From: Piscibacillus salipiscarius JCM 13188
GTDB taxonomy: Bacteria > Bacillota > Bacilli > Bacillales > Alkalibacillaceae
Direction: 5' to 3'
NCBI RefSeq assembly: GCF_001311865.1
Contig: NZ_BBCD01000004.1
Location: 62,001-126,000 of the forward strand
Length of the DNA stretch: 64,000 nucleotides
Positions 19,774 through 27,494 of this stretch are shown piece after piece. The notes under the pieces were generated by a model. That model did not search any database, was not told where the DNA came from, and saw nothing but the letters and a program-made list of their open reading frames with translations. The position numbers and the translations under genes are program-made. Each line of letters opens with the position of its first letter. Within the stretch, counting starts at the first letter, position 1.

Positions 19774-20708
19774 TTAAGGCCAATAATCTTCAACTAGATC
19801 AATCAATTTCACTAAAAATTCATTACGTTTACATTCAAGCTCTGCAACTGAACGATCATCTGCGAAGCTCTCGCATCCGTTAATAACACGCTCTTTAAGT
19901 TCATCTGTTAACTCAGGTGCTTCAAGCTTCGTCCAAGGTAATTTTAATGCAGGACCGAACTGTTCAAGCATGTGGCGCATCCCTTGGTCTCCTCCAGCTA
20001 AGTGAAATGTCATAAACGGCCCCATCTGAGCCCATCTAAGACCTGCTCCATACGTAATTGCTTTATCTACTTCTTCAGTTGTCGCAATACCGTCATTAAC
20101 AAGGTGTAACGCTTCACGCCATAGAGCTTCCATTAAACGGTCTGCAATGAAGCCTTCAATCTCTTTATCTATAATCATCGGCTTCATTTGCGCTGATTCA
20201 TAAATCTTATAGGCTTTCTCAACCGTTTCTTGACTCGTAGACTCTCCGCCTACAATTTCAACTAACGGCAAAATATATACTGGGTTAAAAGGGTGTGCAA
20301 CGACTATCTTTTCAGGATTTTCTAATGTTTCTTGAAGTACAGTCGCTTAATGCCTGACGTACTAGAACCTATTACAGCATCTGATTTCGAACTTATATCT
20401 ATATCTCTTAAAACAGATTGCTTTAGCTCAACACGTTCTGGGACGTTCTCTTGAATTAGGTCCGCATCTTGAACTGCTTCTTCTAAAGTCGAAACAAATG
20501 TTAGACGATCCTTAGATGCGCCTTCTTTAAGTCCAAGAGCTTTAACTGATTCCCAAGCACGCTCTACTGTATCTCTGGTTCTTTCTGCCGCTCCTTCAGC
20601 CGGGTCAAAAGCGACCACGTCAAAGCCATTTGCTAGAAAACGCGTAATCCAGCCATTTCCGATGACGCCAGTTCCGATGACCGCAACTTTCTTTGATTCA
20701 CTTGCCAT
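19774..20708 (-). CDS. cdhA: L-carnitine 3-dehydrogenase (one frame break)
   Basis: NAD-dependent dehydrogenase of the 3-hydroxyacyl-CoA dehydrogenase family, about 311 residues. It has an N-terminal Rossmann motif VAVIGTGVIGNGW, then IQENVPERVELKQ, the HPFNPVYILPLVEIVGG segment with the catalytic His, and the C-terminal GPFMTFHLAGG. These are typical of L-carnitine dehydrogenase, which forms 3-dehydrocarnitine. The frame breaks near 20330-20345, between SSTSGIK and the following TVLQET. The neighbouring BKACE and thioesterase genes support the carnitine assignment over 3-hydroxybutyryl-CoA dehydrogenase. Confidence 0.88.
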
Positions 20709-20720
20709 TCGCCTGACCTC

Positions 20721-21596
20721 CTATTTCCTTAAGTTGTAAGCCTCTCTTGCCTCGGCAGGAGTCATGACTTCAATATTATTTGTGTGTAATTGTTTAACGG
20801 CTTGTTCAACGAGTGATTCGTTCGAAGCTAGAACACCTTTCTTAAGGTAGATATTATCTTCTAACCCCACTCGAACGTTTCCACCTAAGAGCGCCGTTTG
20901 AGTCACCATCGGAAGCTGCATACGTCCAATACCAAATGCTGACCAATGTGCGTTCTCAGGAAGACGGCTTTTCATATACGAAATTGTCTCAACATCCGCT
21001 TCAGCTCCCCAAGGAATACCCAGGCAGAACTGATACATCGGACCGCCATCAATTAAACCTTCTTTAACTAACTGATTCGCAAAACGAACATGCCCCGTAT
21101 CAAAGCATTCTAATTCCGGCTTAACGCCACTGTCTTGTACTAATTTCGCTTGCTCTCTTAACCAGTCTGTCGGGCTCATGTAAATCATGTTGCCAAAGTT
21201 CGTACTTCCGCAATCAAGTGTGCACATCTCCGGCAAAAGCTCCCCAACTGGCTCATGACGTTCAGATGGCGTCTGAATATCTGTTCCATCTCCTCCAGCT
21301 GCAGGTGTATCAAGACTTGGAATAAAGTCACCACCACCGCCAGATGTAATATTAATAATCACGTCTGTTTCAGATTCACGAATACGATCCACAATTTCAC
21401 GGTAATGATCAATGTTATGACTGATACCACCTGTCTCAGGATCACGAGCGTGAACGTGAGCAACTGTTGCTCCAGCCTTCGCAGACGCAATCGCTGATTC
21501 TGCAATTTCTTTCGGAGTTACTGGAACGTTTGGATTTTTCGTAGTTGTATCCCCAGCGCCTGTAACCGCTGCTGTAAGCATCACTTTTTGACTCAT
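20721..21596 (-). CDS. cdhC: BKACE-family 3-dehydrocarnitine cleavage enzyme
   Basis: A 291-residue beta-keto acid cleavage enzyme (former DUF849). With acetyl-CoA it splits 3-dehydrocarnitine into acetoacetate and betainyl-CoA. The zinc-site motif HVHARDPETG is at about residues 47-56, followed by NITSGGGGDF, CTLDCGSTNFGN, ELECFDTGH and CLGIPWGAEAD. The frame is intact. It is the first gene after the operator-bearing promoter, with AGGAGG upstream of ATG 21596. Other BKACE substrates exist, but the carnitine dehydrogenase next door makes this one likely. Confidence 0.9.
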   Translation of the reverse strand: MSQKVMLTAAVTGAGDTTTKNPNVPVTPKEIAESAIASAKAGATVAHVHARDPETGGISHNIDHYREIVDRIRESETDVIINITSGGGGDFIPSLDTPAAGGDGTDIQTPSERHEPVGELLPEMCTLDCGSTNFGNMIYMSPTDWLREQAKLVQDSGVKPELECFDTGHVRFANQLVKEGLIDGGPMYQFCLGIPWGAEADVETISYMKSRLPENAHWSAFGIGRMQLPMVTQTALLGGNVRVGLEDNIYLKKGVLASNESLVEQAVKQLHTNNIEVMTPAEAREAYNLRK

Positions 21597-21639
21597 GCTG
21601 AACCTCCTAAATGTTAAAAATCGCGCTACTTATTACTAT

Positions 21640-21653
21640 ACCGTACGGACGGT
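21640..21653 (-). promoter_or_regulatory. TetR operator copy 1 (cdhC side)
   Basis: The 14-bp site ACCGT-ACGG-ACGGT is an inverted repeat. Its centre is 36 bp from copy 2. It is flanked on the minus strand by a TATAGT hexamer that could be a second -10. Confidence 0.75.
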
Positions 21654-21670
21654 TTTTCAATCCGTTTGTT

Positions 21671-21699
21671 ACTATACCATCTAGACGGTTTAATATCAA
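21671..21699 (-). promoter_or_regulatory. Promoter of the carnitine operon with TetR operator copy 2
   Basis: On the minus strand a TTGATA -35 (21694-21699) and a TATAGT -10 (21671-21676) are separated by 17 bp. The spacer is filled by operator copy 2 (21676-21689, ACCAT-CTAG-ACGGT). Binding there would block RNA polymerase directly, the standard layout for a TetR-type repressor. Confidence 0.8.
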
Positions 21700-21740
21700 C
21701 ACTCTTTTTAAAAACAATTATTTAATCAAGTATTTAAGAC

Positions 21741-21770
21741 ATAAAAAAGCCCGCATTTAGCGGGCTTTTA
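21741..21770. terminator. Terminator of the tetR gene
   Basis: A stem AAAAGCCCGC / GCGGGCTTTT with a 5-base loop has A and T runs on both sides, so it can act in both directions. It sits 3' of the minus-strand regulator gene. Confidence 0.92.
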
Positions 21771-21808
21771 AGCATCAATAATATAAAATTAAAAACTGTA
21801 TTTACAGT

Positions 21809-22393
21809 CTAGTTTTCTTCTTTTTTCTTCTTCTCAGCATCTAAATAAAGATCCTGAATCCATTCATGTAGCCGTTTATAAACAGCCTTTTTCTTCTGAT
21901 CATCGATATTGTAAAGCTCCAATAATTCAGCTAACCAAATCCCATCTGTCGCAAGTCGAATAATCGTCGCATCAATAGGATCTAAACCGTCGTTCTCAAT
22001 ATTCGTCTGCCACTCCTCGTAAGCCTGGTATAGCGGTAACATCAACTTAGGATTAACAGCCTTCGCCGCAAGTAAACCCGCATGCATATCCTTATTCGGA
22101 TACCCCTGATTAAACGTTACATTTAAGAACGCTCTTGTCCATTTACCACGATCTAACGGGTCATCTTCTACATTCCGAGCAATCTTACTACGATAGTTAT
22201 GCGCTAAGTGTTCAACCATTCCCTGAACAAGCGCCTCTTTAGAGGGAAAGTGGTACAAAAGCCCACCTTTACTAATCCCAGCCTCTTTCGCAACAGCCTC
22301 TAACGTTAAATTAAATATACCTTTTTCACTCACAATTGACGAAGCCGCCTCTAAAATCGCGACTCTCCTTGATTCCTTAGCCAATGTCATCAT
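21809..22393 (-). CDS. TetR/AcrR-family transcriptional regulator of the carnitine locus
   Basis: A 194-residue regulator with the N-terminal TetR helix-turn-helix (LEAVAKEAGISKGGLLYHFPSKEALV, quoted only as positions about 28-53; core GISKGGLLYHF) and a variable ligand-binding domain. The C-terminus is Lys/Glu-rich. Its own promoter carries the same inverted repeat as the carnitine operon, so autoregulation plus repression of cdhC onward is likely. The inducer may be carnitine or a pathway intermediate, which is inference. The frame is intact. Confidence 0.88.
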   Translation of the reverse strand: MMTLAKESRRVAILEAASSIVSEKGIFNLTLEAVAKEAGISKGGLLYHFPSKEALVQGMVEHLAHNYRSKIARNVEDDPLDRGKWTRAFLNVTFNQGYPNKDMHAGLLAAKAVNPKLMLPLYQAYEEWQTNIENDGLDPIDATIIRLATDGIWLAELLELYNIDDQKKKAVYKRLHEWIQDLYLDAEKKKKEEN

Positions 22394-22426
22394 CCTCAGC
22401 CCAAAAGATTAATTCTACTAAAGGTT

Positions 22427-22456
22427 ACTATACTATCTGGACGGTATAGAATTCAA
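22427..22456 (-). promoter_or_regulatory. Promoter and operator of the tetR gene (copy 3)
   Basis: A TTGAAT -35 (22451-22456) and TATAGT -10 (22427-22432) on the minus strand are 18 bp apart. The spacer contains ACTAT-CTGG-ACGGT (22432-22445), matching the two operators before cdhC. The longer form ATACYRT-N4-ACGGTAT is most complete here. Confidence 0.8.
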
Positions 22457-22621
22457 TACATACGCAAAAATAATATAAAAGTATTACACCAATCGTATAA
22501 CATCATAAACTTATTGTAGCTTTGCAAAGCTTATTTATACTATGTACACGACTTACGTACCTCTATCGTACCACGTTTCATCTTAATTTTCCGTCATTAT
22601 TGGTAAAATATAGTATTACTA

Positions 22622-22671
22622 TTTTAAAAAAAAAAGCCCAAAACCAACTACGGCTTGGACGTTTGGGCTTA
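22622..22671 (-). terminator. Terminator of the zinc-ribbon gene
   Basis: On the minus strand a 9-bp stem AAGCCCAAA / TTTGGGCTT with a long loop is followed by at least ten T. The remainder of the gap (22457-22620) has no gene; it contains a 14-bp palindrome AGCTTTGCAAAGCT at 22518-22531. Confidence 0.85.
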
Positions 22672-22689
22672 TTTGATCAATTAGAAGTT

Positions 22690-22872
22690 CTACCTAAACT
22701 TTTCAGGCTTATCCACTTTCATAGATGACACCTCACCACATTGACTACAAAACGTCAACGTCATGAACGAACTCCCCATGACCTTGTTCAAAGGCGTTAC
22801 CGCAGTCGTCCCATTCCCCAATCTCCCTTGATTGAACTCATCATTCCCACATTCCTTACAGACTTCTGCCAT
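22690..22872 (-). CDS. Small zinc-ribbon protein
   Basis: A 60-residue protein with two CXXC knuckles (CKEC near residue 5 and CSQC near residue 42), with a Gly/Thr-rich middle and the C-terminus DKPEKF. This is the small Bacillus zinc-ribbon family sometimes mislabelled as a TFIIIB-like factor; function unknown. GAGGGGGA precedes the ATG. Confidence 0.7.
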   Translation of the reverse strand: MAEVCKECGNDEFNQGRLGNGTTAVTPLNKVMGSSFMTLTFCSQCGEVSSMKVDKPEKFR

Positions 22873-22954
22873 ACAAAATCCCCCTCTTATAAAATTTTAT
22901 CGGTCGGTTTCTCTGATTTATCTTGCAGTTTTTCTCCAGTCATTGAAAATGATA

Positions 22955-23101
22955 CGGCCCCTTTTCGAAAACTTACGGCCTGTTTTCAAAGATTAACGGC
23001 CTCTTTTTGAGATTTATCGGCCCTTTTTTGAAATTTAACGGCCTGTTTTGCCAACTTTTCGGCCCCTTTCTCAATTTTTACGGCCAGTTTGTCTACACAT
23101 T
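22955..23101. repeat. Intergenic array 2: seven 21-bp degenerate repeats
   Basis: A CGGCC(N)NTTTT core recurs at 22955, 22976, 22997, 23018, 23039, 23060 and 23081, each exactly 21 bp apart. Weaker related copies at 22901 and 22922 are also 21 bp apart but offset by 12 bp from the main register. The array fills the gap between the zinc-ribbon gene and the degenerate CXXC gene. Confidence 0.9.
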
Positions 23102-23120
23102 TATCCAACAGCCCTTCTTG

Positions 23121-23342
23121 CTAATTGCTGAGTTTAACCTTATGTGGGAAGAAGATGATGACCAACGGAAACATGAGCACAAATAGAACGTCTATATAAC
23201 CTACTGTCAAAAACCGCTGCGTAGTACTGGATATGTACTGTCGCTCCCCGCAGTTCGCACATTTCTTCCCATCCTTTGACCAAACTCCTGACCAGATATC
23301 TTTCCTTGGCCACTGATACTGATAACCATTACATTCCGCCAA
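23121..23342 (-). CDS. CXXC-20-CXXC family protein, first CXXC degenerate
   Basis: A 73-residue relative of the protein at 13916-14212. The second zinc knuckle (CANCGERQY) and the C-terminal helix (YIDVLFVLMFPLVIIFF) are present. The first pair reads ECNGYQYQW, keeping one Cys only. It may be a decayed copy, or a small deletion may have removed the second Cys. The start is uncertain (TTG or GTG near 23342). Confidence 0.55.
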   Translation of the reverse strand: MAECNGYQYQWPRKDIWSGVWSKDGKKCANCGERQYISSTTQRFLTVGYIDVLFVLMFPLVIIFFPHKVKLSN

Positions 23343-23354
23343 AATATTCTTCCC

Positions 23355-23654
23355 CTAAATTGTCGAAAATCCCATATTTAGATAAACAAATAATACAATG
23401 GCAGAGCCCACCGCAAAAGCGAAGTAGTTCTCTTTCCTCGATTCAGAATCTTTCTTACTAATATGAAAGATCACCAGTAGGGCAAAATTAAGTGCATTCA
23501 TCAATAAAGCGTAAAAAATCACATCAAGAAGTAGATTAGAATGCGGATCTGTCAAGCTTGCACCAAGCAACAACATGAGTATGAAAAACAAATGAGCTGG
23601 TAGACTTGCTAAATTGGCAATTAAATAAACGCGTTTAATTGGAATAATCAGCAC
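23355..23654 (-). CDS. Membrane protein with three helices, unknown
   Basis: A 99-residue protein with hydrophobic segments at about 12-33, 42-63 and 78-97, and a charged loop (SKKDSESRKENY) before the last. No ATG is near; GTG 23654 is assumed. It follows the DUF4139 gene by 5 bp on the same strand, so the two are probably cotranscribed. No family recognised. Confidence 0.5.
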   Translation of the reverse strand: MLIIPIKRVYLIANLASLPAHLFFILMLLLGASLTDPHSNLLLDVIFYALLMNALNFALLVIFHISKKDSESRKENYFAFAVGSAIVLFVYLNMGFSTI

Positions 23655-23659
23655 CTCAC

Positions 23660-24961
23660 TTATTCAAACTTAACCGTACGGCTAATATCAACTCTATATC
23701 TAAACGTAATTTTAAGTGTTTCATTGGCAGCGACGGTTTCGTTATACTCTATTTCTCCACTATTGAGCTTTTCATACTTGTGACTTGACTCAACCATTTC
23801 CCAGCCTCGCTTATAAATCGAATGGTTAATTTTCATCTGGGCCTCTTCATCTTTATGATTGTTAATGACATACTCATATTCTTTATATTCATAGATTCCG
23901 TGTTTATATGCATCCACCTCGCGGCTTTTGCATTCAATATCAAACGCCTGACCAAGGTTCAGTTCAATATCTGTGTTTTTGGCTTGATGGTCAATGAGGT
24001 CTTCGCCGATCAGCTCTAAGCTACCATCCTCTTGGTCTTCGTCATAAACTTTGACCTTACCAGCCGGAAAAGGCATACCTAAGTGTTGTTTTTCACCATT
24101 ATGAAATTTCAGCATGATATCTGCCTTTTCATCGTTATAAGAATACCGATAATACCTCTCAAACGGAACTTCTGCCGCTTCAAATAACGTAATTTGTTTC
24201 TCTTGTTGATTCTTCAAAGTTGTTTTCCCTTGAAGAGTGTATAGGTGAAAATCCGAGAAGCTCTTTTCCTCAAAAGCAGGCATTTCAGCATAAGAATATA
24301 GTGAATTTTCTTGTACAGGTGGTAATGCGATAACGTCCTCAACTCGATTAACATCACCTGCAATGAGCTTCAAACGAACATTTTCAAAGTTCGTCCCTGA
24401 CTGATTATGTAGTAACACCCAAGCCGTTAAATCAAACGAGTCCCCATTTAAATGAATCACATAATTCGCTTTCCACTTAAGACCACCAGTCGTATACGTC
24501 ACATGAACCTCATCAACGTCAGCCTTCTCAACCTCCCAAATCAATGAAGGCTTAATAATGAGTCCATTTGGTAGTTTCGGCAAAGTCAAATTCTCCTCAG
24601 GTGGATTTAATATAATCTCTCCAGTCTCAAGGTGCTCAAGTACTAGCCCTTGCTCCGCACTTAAAAGACGATAAAATTCTTTGTGTTTAGACTTTGGGTC
24701 CACTAACTGAACCATTTCCCCGATGTACTTCTTAAGCAGCTTCACCTTATCGACCAGATCGTGGTCATAATTAAGCTCTTTAATCTGAAGTCCATCTACT
24801 ATAATGGAATCCGTTTCAATCTTCTCAGACACATCTTCAAATCGGATTTGAGTCTCTTTGTTATATCCTTCGAACGAACGCTTGTCTTTTACCACTGCGA
24901 AGTTCTGGTTATAAACTGTTAACGCTAAATCTTTAGAATCCTGACCTTTAGAAATGAACAT
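23660..24961 (-). CDS. DUF4139-domain protein
   Basis: A 433-residue cytoplasmic protein with the DUF4139 beta-rich fold. Characteristic segments are VTYTTGGLKWKANYVIHLNG, LTAWVLLHNQSG, the KLIAGDVNRV strand and a C-terminal FRYRVDI. Relatives include 'mucoidy inhibitor MuiA'-type proteins whose biochemical role is not established. ATG 24961 is preceded by GGGAGG; the upstream in-frame codon is not. The frame is intact. Confidence 0.72.
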   Translation of the reverse strand: MFISKGQDSKDLALTVYNQNFAVVKDKRSFEGYNKETQIRFEDVSEKIETDSIIVDGLQIKELNYDHDLVDKVKLLKKYIGEMVQLVDPKSKHKEFYRLLSAEQGLVLEHLETGEIILNPPEENLTLPKLPNGLIIKPSLIWEVEKADVDEVHVTYTTGGLKWKANYVIHLNGDSFDLTAWVLLHNQSGTNFENVRLKLIAGDVNRVEDVIALPPVQENSLYSYAEMPAFEEKSFSDFHLYTLQGKTTLKNQQEKQITLFEAAEVPFERYYRYSYNDEKADIMLKFHNGEKQHLGMPFPAGKVKVYDEDQEDGSLELIGEDLIDHQAKNTDIELNLGQAFDIECKSREVDAYKHGIYEYKEYEYVINNHKDEEAQMKINHSIYKRGWEMVESSHKYEKLNSGEIEYNETVAANETLKITFRYRVDISRTVKFE

Positions 24962-25020
24962 GTCTGCACCTCCCATTACTTTCCAATTCCATATTGAAAC
25001 AGGAAATCCTCTTTTTTATA

Positions 25021-25052
25021 AAAATACTTGGAGCCAAATTAACTCCAAGTTT
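25021..25052 (-). terminator. Terminator of the DUF2089/membrane pair
   Basis: Stem ACTTGGAG / CTCCAAGT (25026-25050), followed on the minus strand by ATTTTTAT. The same stem recurs at 25735-25762 on the other side of the gene pair. Confidence 0.75.
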
Positions 25053-25055
25053 TGT

Positions 25056-25348
25056 TCATTTCATATCCATTGTTTTCATTTGATTTAATTCACGCTCTCT
25101 TTTAGATTTTAAAGATGATCTTCCATTTGCCCAAATCGAAAGTAAGATGATTGTTCCTAGAATTATAACTCTTAAAAATTCACCATTAGTTATATCATTA
25201 AACCATATTCTTGTTGCCACAAAATAAAGATACTCACCACATACACTAATGGAATAATGCCACCAAAATATGCATTTTCTGTTCTTGACAGAAAATATTG
25301 AGTTGCCACAATAATTAAGGCTATCAACACTCCAATCGTATAACTCAC
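25056..25348 (-). CDS. Small membrane protein partner of DUF2089 protein (one frame break)
   Basis: When one frame break (near 25195) is corrected, this is a protein of about 97 residues. It starts VSYTIGVLIALIIVATQYFL, has three hydrophobic segments and a basic, Met/Lys-rich tail (RERELNQMKTMDMK). GTG 25348 overlaps the preceding stop (TGAGTG). Pairing of a DUF2089 regulator with a small membrane protein recurs in Bacillaceae from memory; function unknown. Confidence 0.6.
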
Positions 25349-25649
25349 TCACAAATCCCCCTTTTCTTTTCTATACTTATCTATTATTAACTTAGCTGCT
25401 TCAAGACTTACCTCATCATCAATAGATAACTTTTTAATAAATTCTACAAACTCATCGTCCTCCCTACTCTCACTTACCTCAATTTTTTTGTATCATACGA
25501 TCTAATCTAAGTCGAACGGTAGGGTAGGAGACATTATATAGTTTTGCAACTTCCTTCAAAGAGCCTGAGTTCATTGTAAACTTCTTAATAAACTCTAGAT
25601 CTTCATATTCAAGCGCAAGGATCCATTGTGGTACATCTCTAGCTTCCAT
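25349..25649 (-). CDS. DUF2089-family helix-turn-helix protein (one frame break)
   Basis: A protein of about 99 residues. The N-terminal part, MEARDVPQWILALEYEDLEF, leads into a helix-turn-helix (SGSLKEVAKLYNVSYPTVR) typical of the DUF2089 family of putative transcription regulators. The frame breaks at an A7 run near 25490; the tail then reads EFVEFIKKLSIDDEVSLE to TGA 25349. AGGAGGA precedes ATG 25649. It probably regulates, or signals through, the small membrane protein encoded next. Confidence 0.72.
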
Positions 25650-25732
25650 GTCTGATCCTCCTAAATATTTTATAATATTACATTAACATAAACTTTAATT
25701 TTATTAAAGTATTATTTAATATTATTAAACAA

Positions 25733-25763
25733 AAACTTGGAGCCTTTAATAATACTCCAAGTT
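25733..25763 (-). terminator. Terminator downstream of the xylAB region
   Basis: Stem ACTTGGAG / CTCCAAGT (25735-25762) with a 12-base loop, followed on the minus strand by TTTTTG. Its stem and the flanking GCC match the hairpin at 25026-25050. Confidence 0.8.
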
Positions 25764-25778
25764 CTAAATCATACTCTA

Positions 25779-25935
25779 TTAATTTTTCGGTGCTAATTCG
25801 ACACCTTGCCTGATCGCTTCAATTAAACTTTTTTCATCTGTAATACCTTTACCTGCTATGTCACACACAGTTCTATAATCAATGCTTATTCGTATGGTCA
25901 GTAAACCGACAATAATATTTAAGCCTGCCTCTATT
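25779..25935 (-). pseudogene. Short reading frame or remnant after xylB
   Basis: A frame of about 50 codons ending TAA 25779 reads EAGLNIIVGLLTIRISIDYR and continues with IAGKGITDEKSLIEAI. It has no good start codon in frame; a TTG (LNRG) lies in another frame just upstream, so one indel may hide the start. It lies between xylB and a good terminator. The family is not recognised; it may be a small real protein or a remnant. Confidence 0.3.
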
Positions 25936-25944
25936 CAATTTTTA

Positions 25945-27440
25945 CTAACGAAAATCTACTAAACCATCATTAATTGACTTTGTCTGGTAGTATACGTTCT
26001 TATATAGATCAAATAACCTTCGATACTTCTCAACATTTTCTGGAATAGGCTTAATCTCATCCTTAACCTCTATTAAATTAGAAGCTCCTTCCAATAGACT
26101 TTGATACCATCCGAGTCCATACCCTGCTAGTAGTGCCGCACCCATGCCAGGACCTTGTTCACTTGTCAGTCTTACAATATTAGCATTAAAAATATCCGCT
26201 TGAATTTGTATCCACTCTTGATTTTTAGCCCCTCCGCCAATGGAGTAAATTGTGTCTATTGTTTTCCCTCGTTCTCGGAACATCTCTATGGTTTCGTTTA
26301 GCGAAAACGTGATGCCCTCCATAACAGCTCTTGCGAAATCTTTTATTTCGTGAGAGCTATCCATTCCGATAAAACTCCCTCGAATCTGAGCATCTGCATG
26401 AGGTGTACGTTCTCCGACAAGGTAAGGGGTGAATAATAGTCCTCGACTTCCAACGGGAACTTGATCAACATCAGCTAATAAATCTTCAAAACTTAACTCC
26501 TTGGCAAAGGTTTCTTTAAACCAGTTAAGACTGTACCCAGCTGATAAGGTCACACCCATTGCGTAGTATGCTTCTTCCTTACCATGGTTAAAAAAGTGAG
26601 CTTTTCCATCATAAGTCGCTGTCGAATCGTCTTCATAAGATAATACGACCCCTGATGTTCCAATACTACACATCGTTTTACCTTCTCCTAATATTCCTGA
26701 CCCAATAGCCCCACACGCATTATCAGCACCACCAGCAAATACTTTTGTTTTAGCACTCAACCCTGTCTCCTCTACAAACTCTTCATTCAACTGACTAACA
26801 TATTTGTGTGAGTGGACCAATTCCGGACATAAACTTTCATCAAGACCAACTGCGCTAGCAATTTCAGAACTCCATTCACCTTTATTTAAATCTAGCATCC
26901 CTGTTCCCGCTGCATCTGAATAGTCCATATGAATTTGACCAGTCATTCGGTACCTCAAATAATCTTTTGGCAAAACGAACTTCGCTGCCTGTTCAAATAT
27001 ATGAGATTCATTCGACTTCACCCATAATATTTTCGGCAACGTGAACCCTTCCAAAGCAAGATTTTTAGTTAGCTCTATGTATCGTTCCTTACCGACTAAA
27101 TCATAGATTTCTTGGCATTGTTTAGTTGTTCTCGTATCATTCCATAAATGGCGTTCCTAAGTACTTGACGATTTTCATCTAATAAGACTAGACCGTGCAT
27201 CTGTCCGGAAAAACTAATTCCTTCGATTTGTTCACTAGGCACTTGAGCTTGTTTAACTAATTGAGCTAAGGCTTTCTTAGTCCCACTAACCCAATCCTCT
27301 GGTTTTTGCTCACTATACCCTGCCTTTTCTTGAATTAATGGGTAATCACAAGAGGACTCCGAAACGACCTCACCTTGCCGATTCACAAGTAAAACTTTTA
27401 CAGCGCTTGTTCCTAAGTCAACTCCAATGACATAACTCAT
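25945..27440 (-). CDS. xylB: Xylulokinase (at least two frame breaks)
   Basis: FGGY-family kinase that phosphorylates D-xylulose to xylulose 5-phosphate. The N-terminal phosphate loop is IGVDLGTSAVK and the xylulokinase motif FSGQMHGLVLLD follows. The C-terminal half has GGADNACGAIGSG, the GTSGVV loop and SIGGGAKNQEWIQI. Frames break near 27145 and near 27060-27100, between VLRNAI and LALEGFTLPKILW. Corrected length is about 498 residues, normal for XylB. It follows xylA after a hairpin. Confidence 0.92.
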
Positions 27441-27466
27441 GTTGATCCCTCCTCTAAAAATGTGAA

Positions 27467-27488
27467 GGCTAACCCAATTAGGTTAGCC
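27467..27488 (-). terminator. Hairpin between xylA and xylB
   Basis: A perfect 8-bp stem GGCTAACC / GGTTAGCC with a 6-base loop, with no strong T tract. It is more likely an mRNA processing or stability element than a full terminator. Confidence 0.5.
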
Positions 27489-27494
27489 AACATA

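Noticed and set aside
14298-23101. CRISPR-like arrays
   Set aside because: Units are contiguous at a 21-bp period with no unique spacers, and no cas genes are present.
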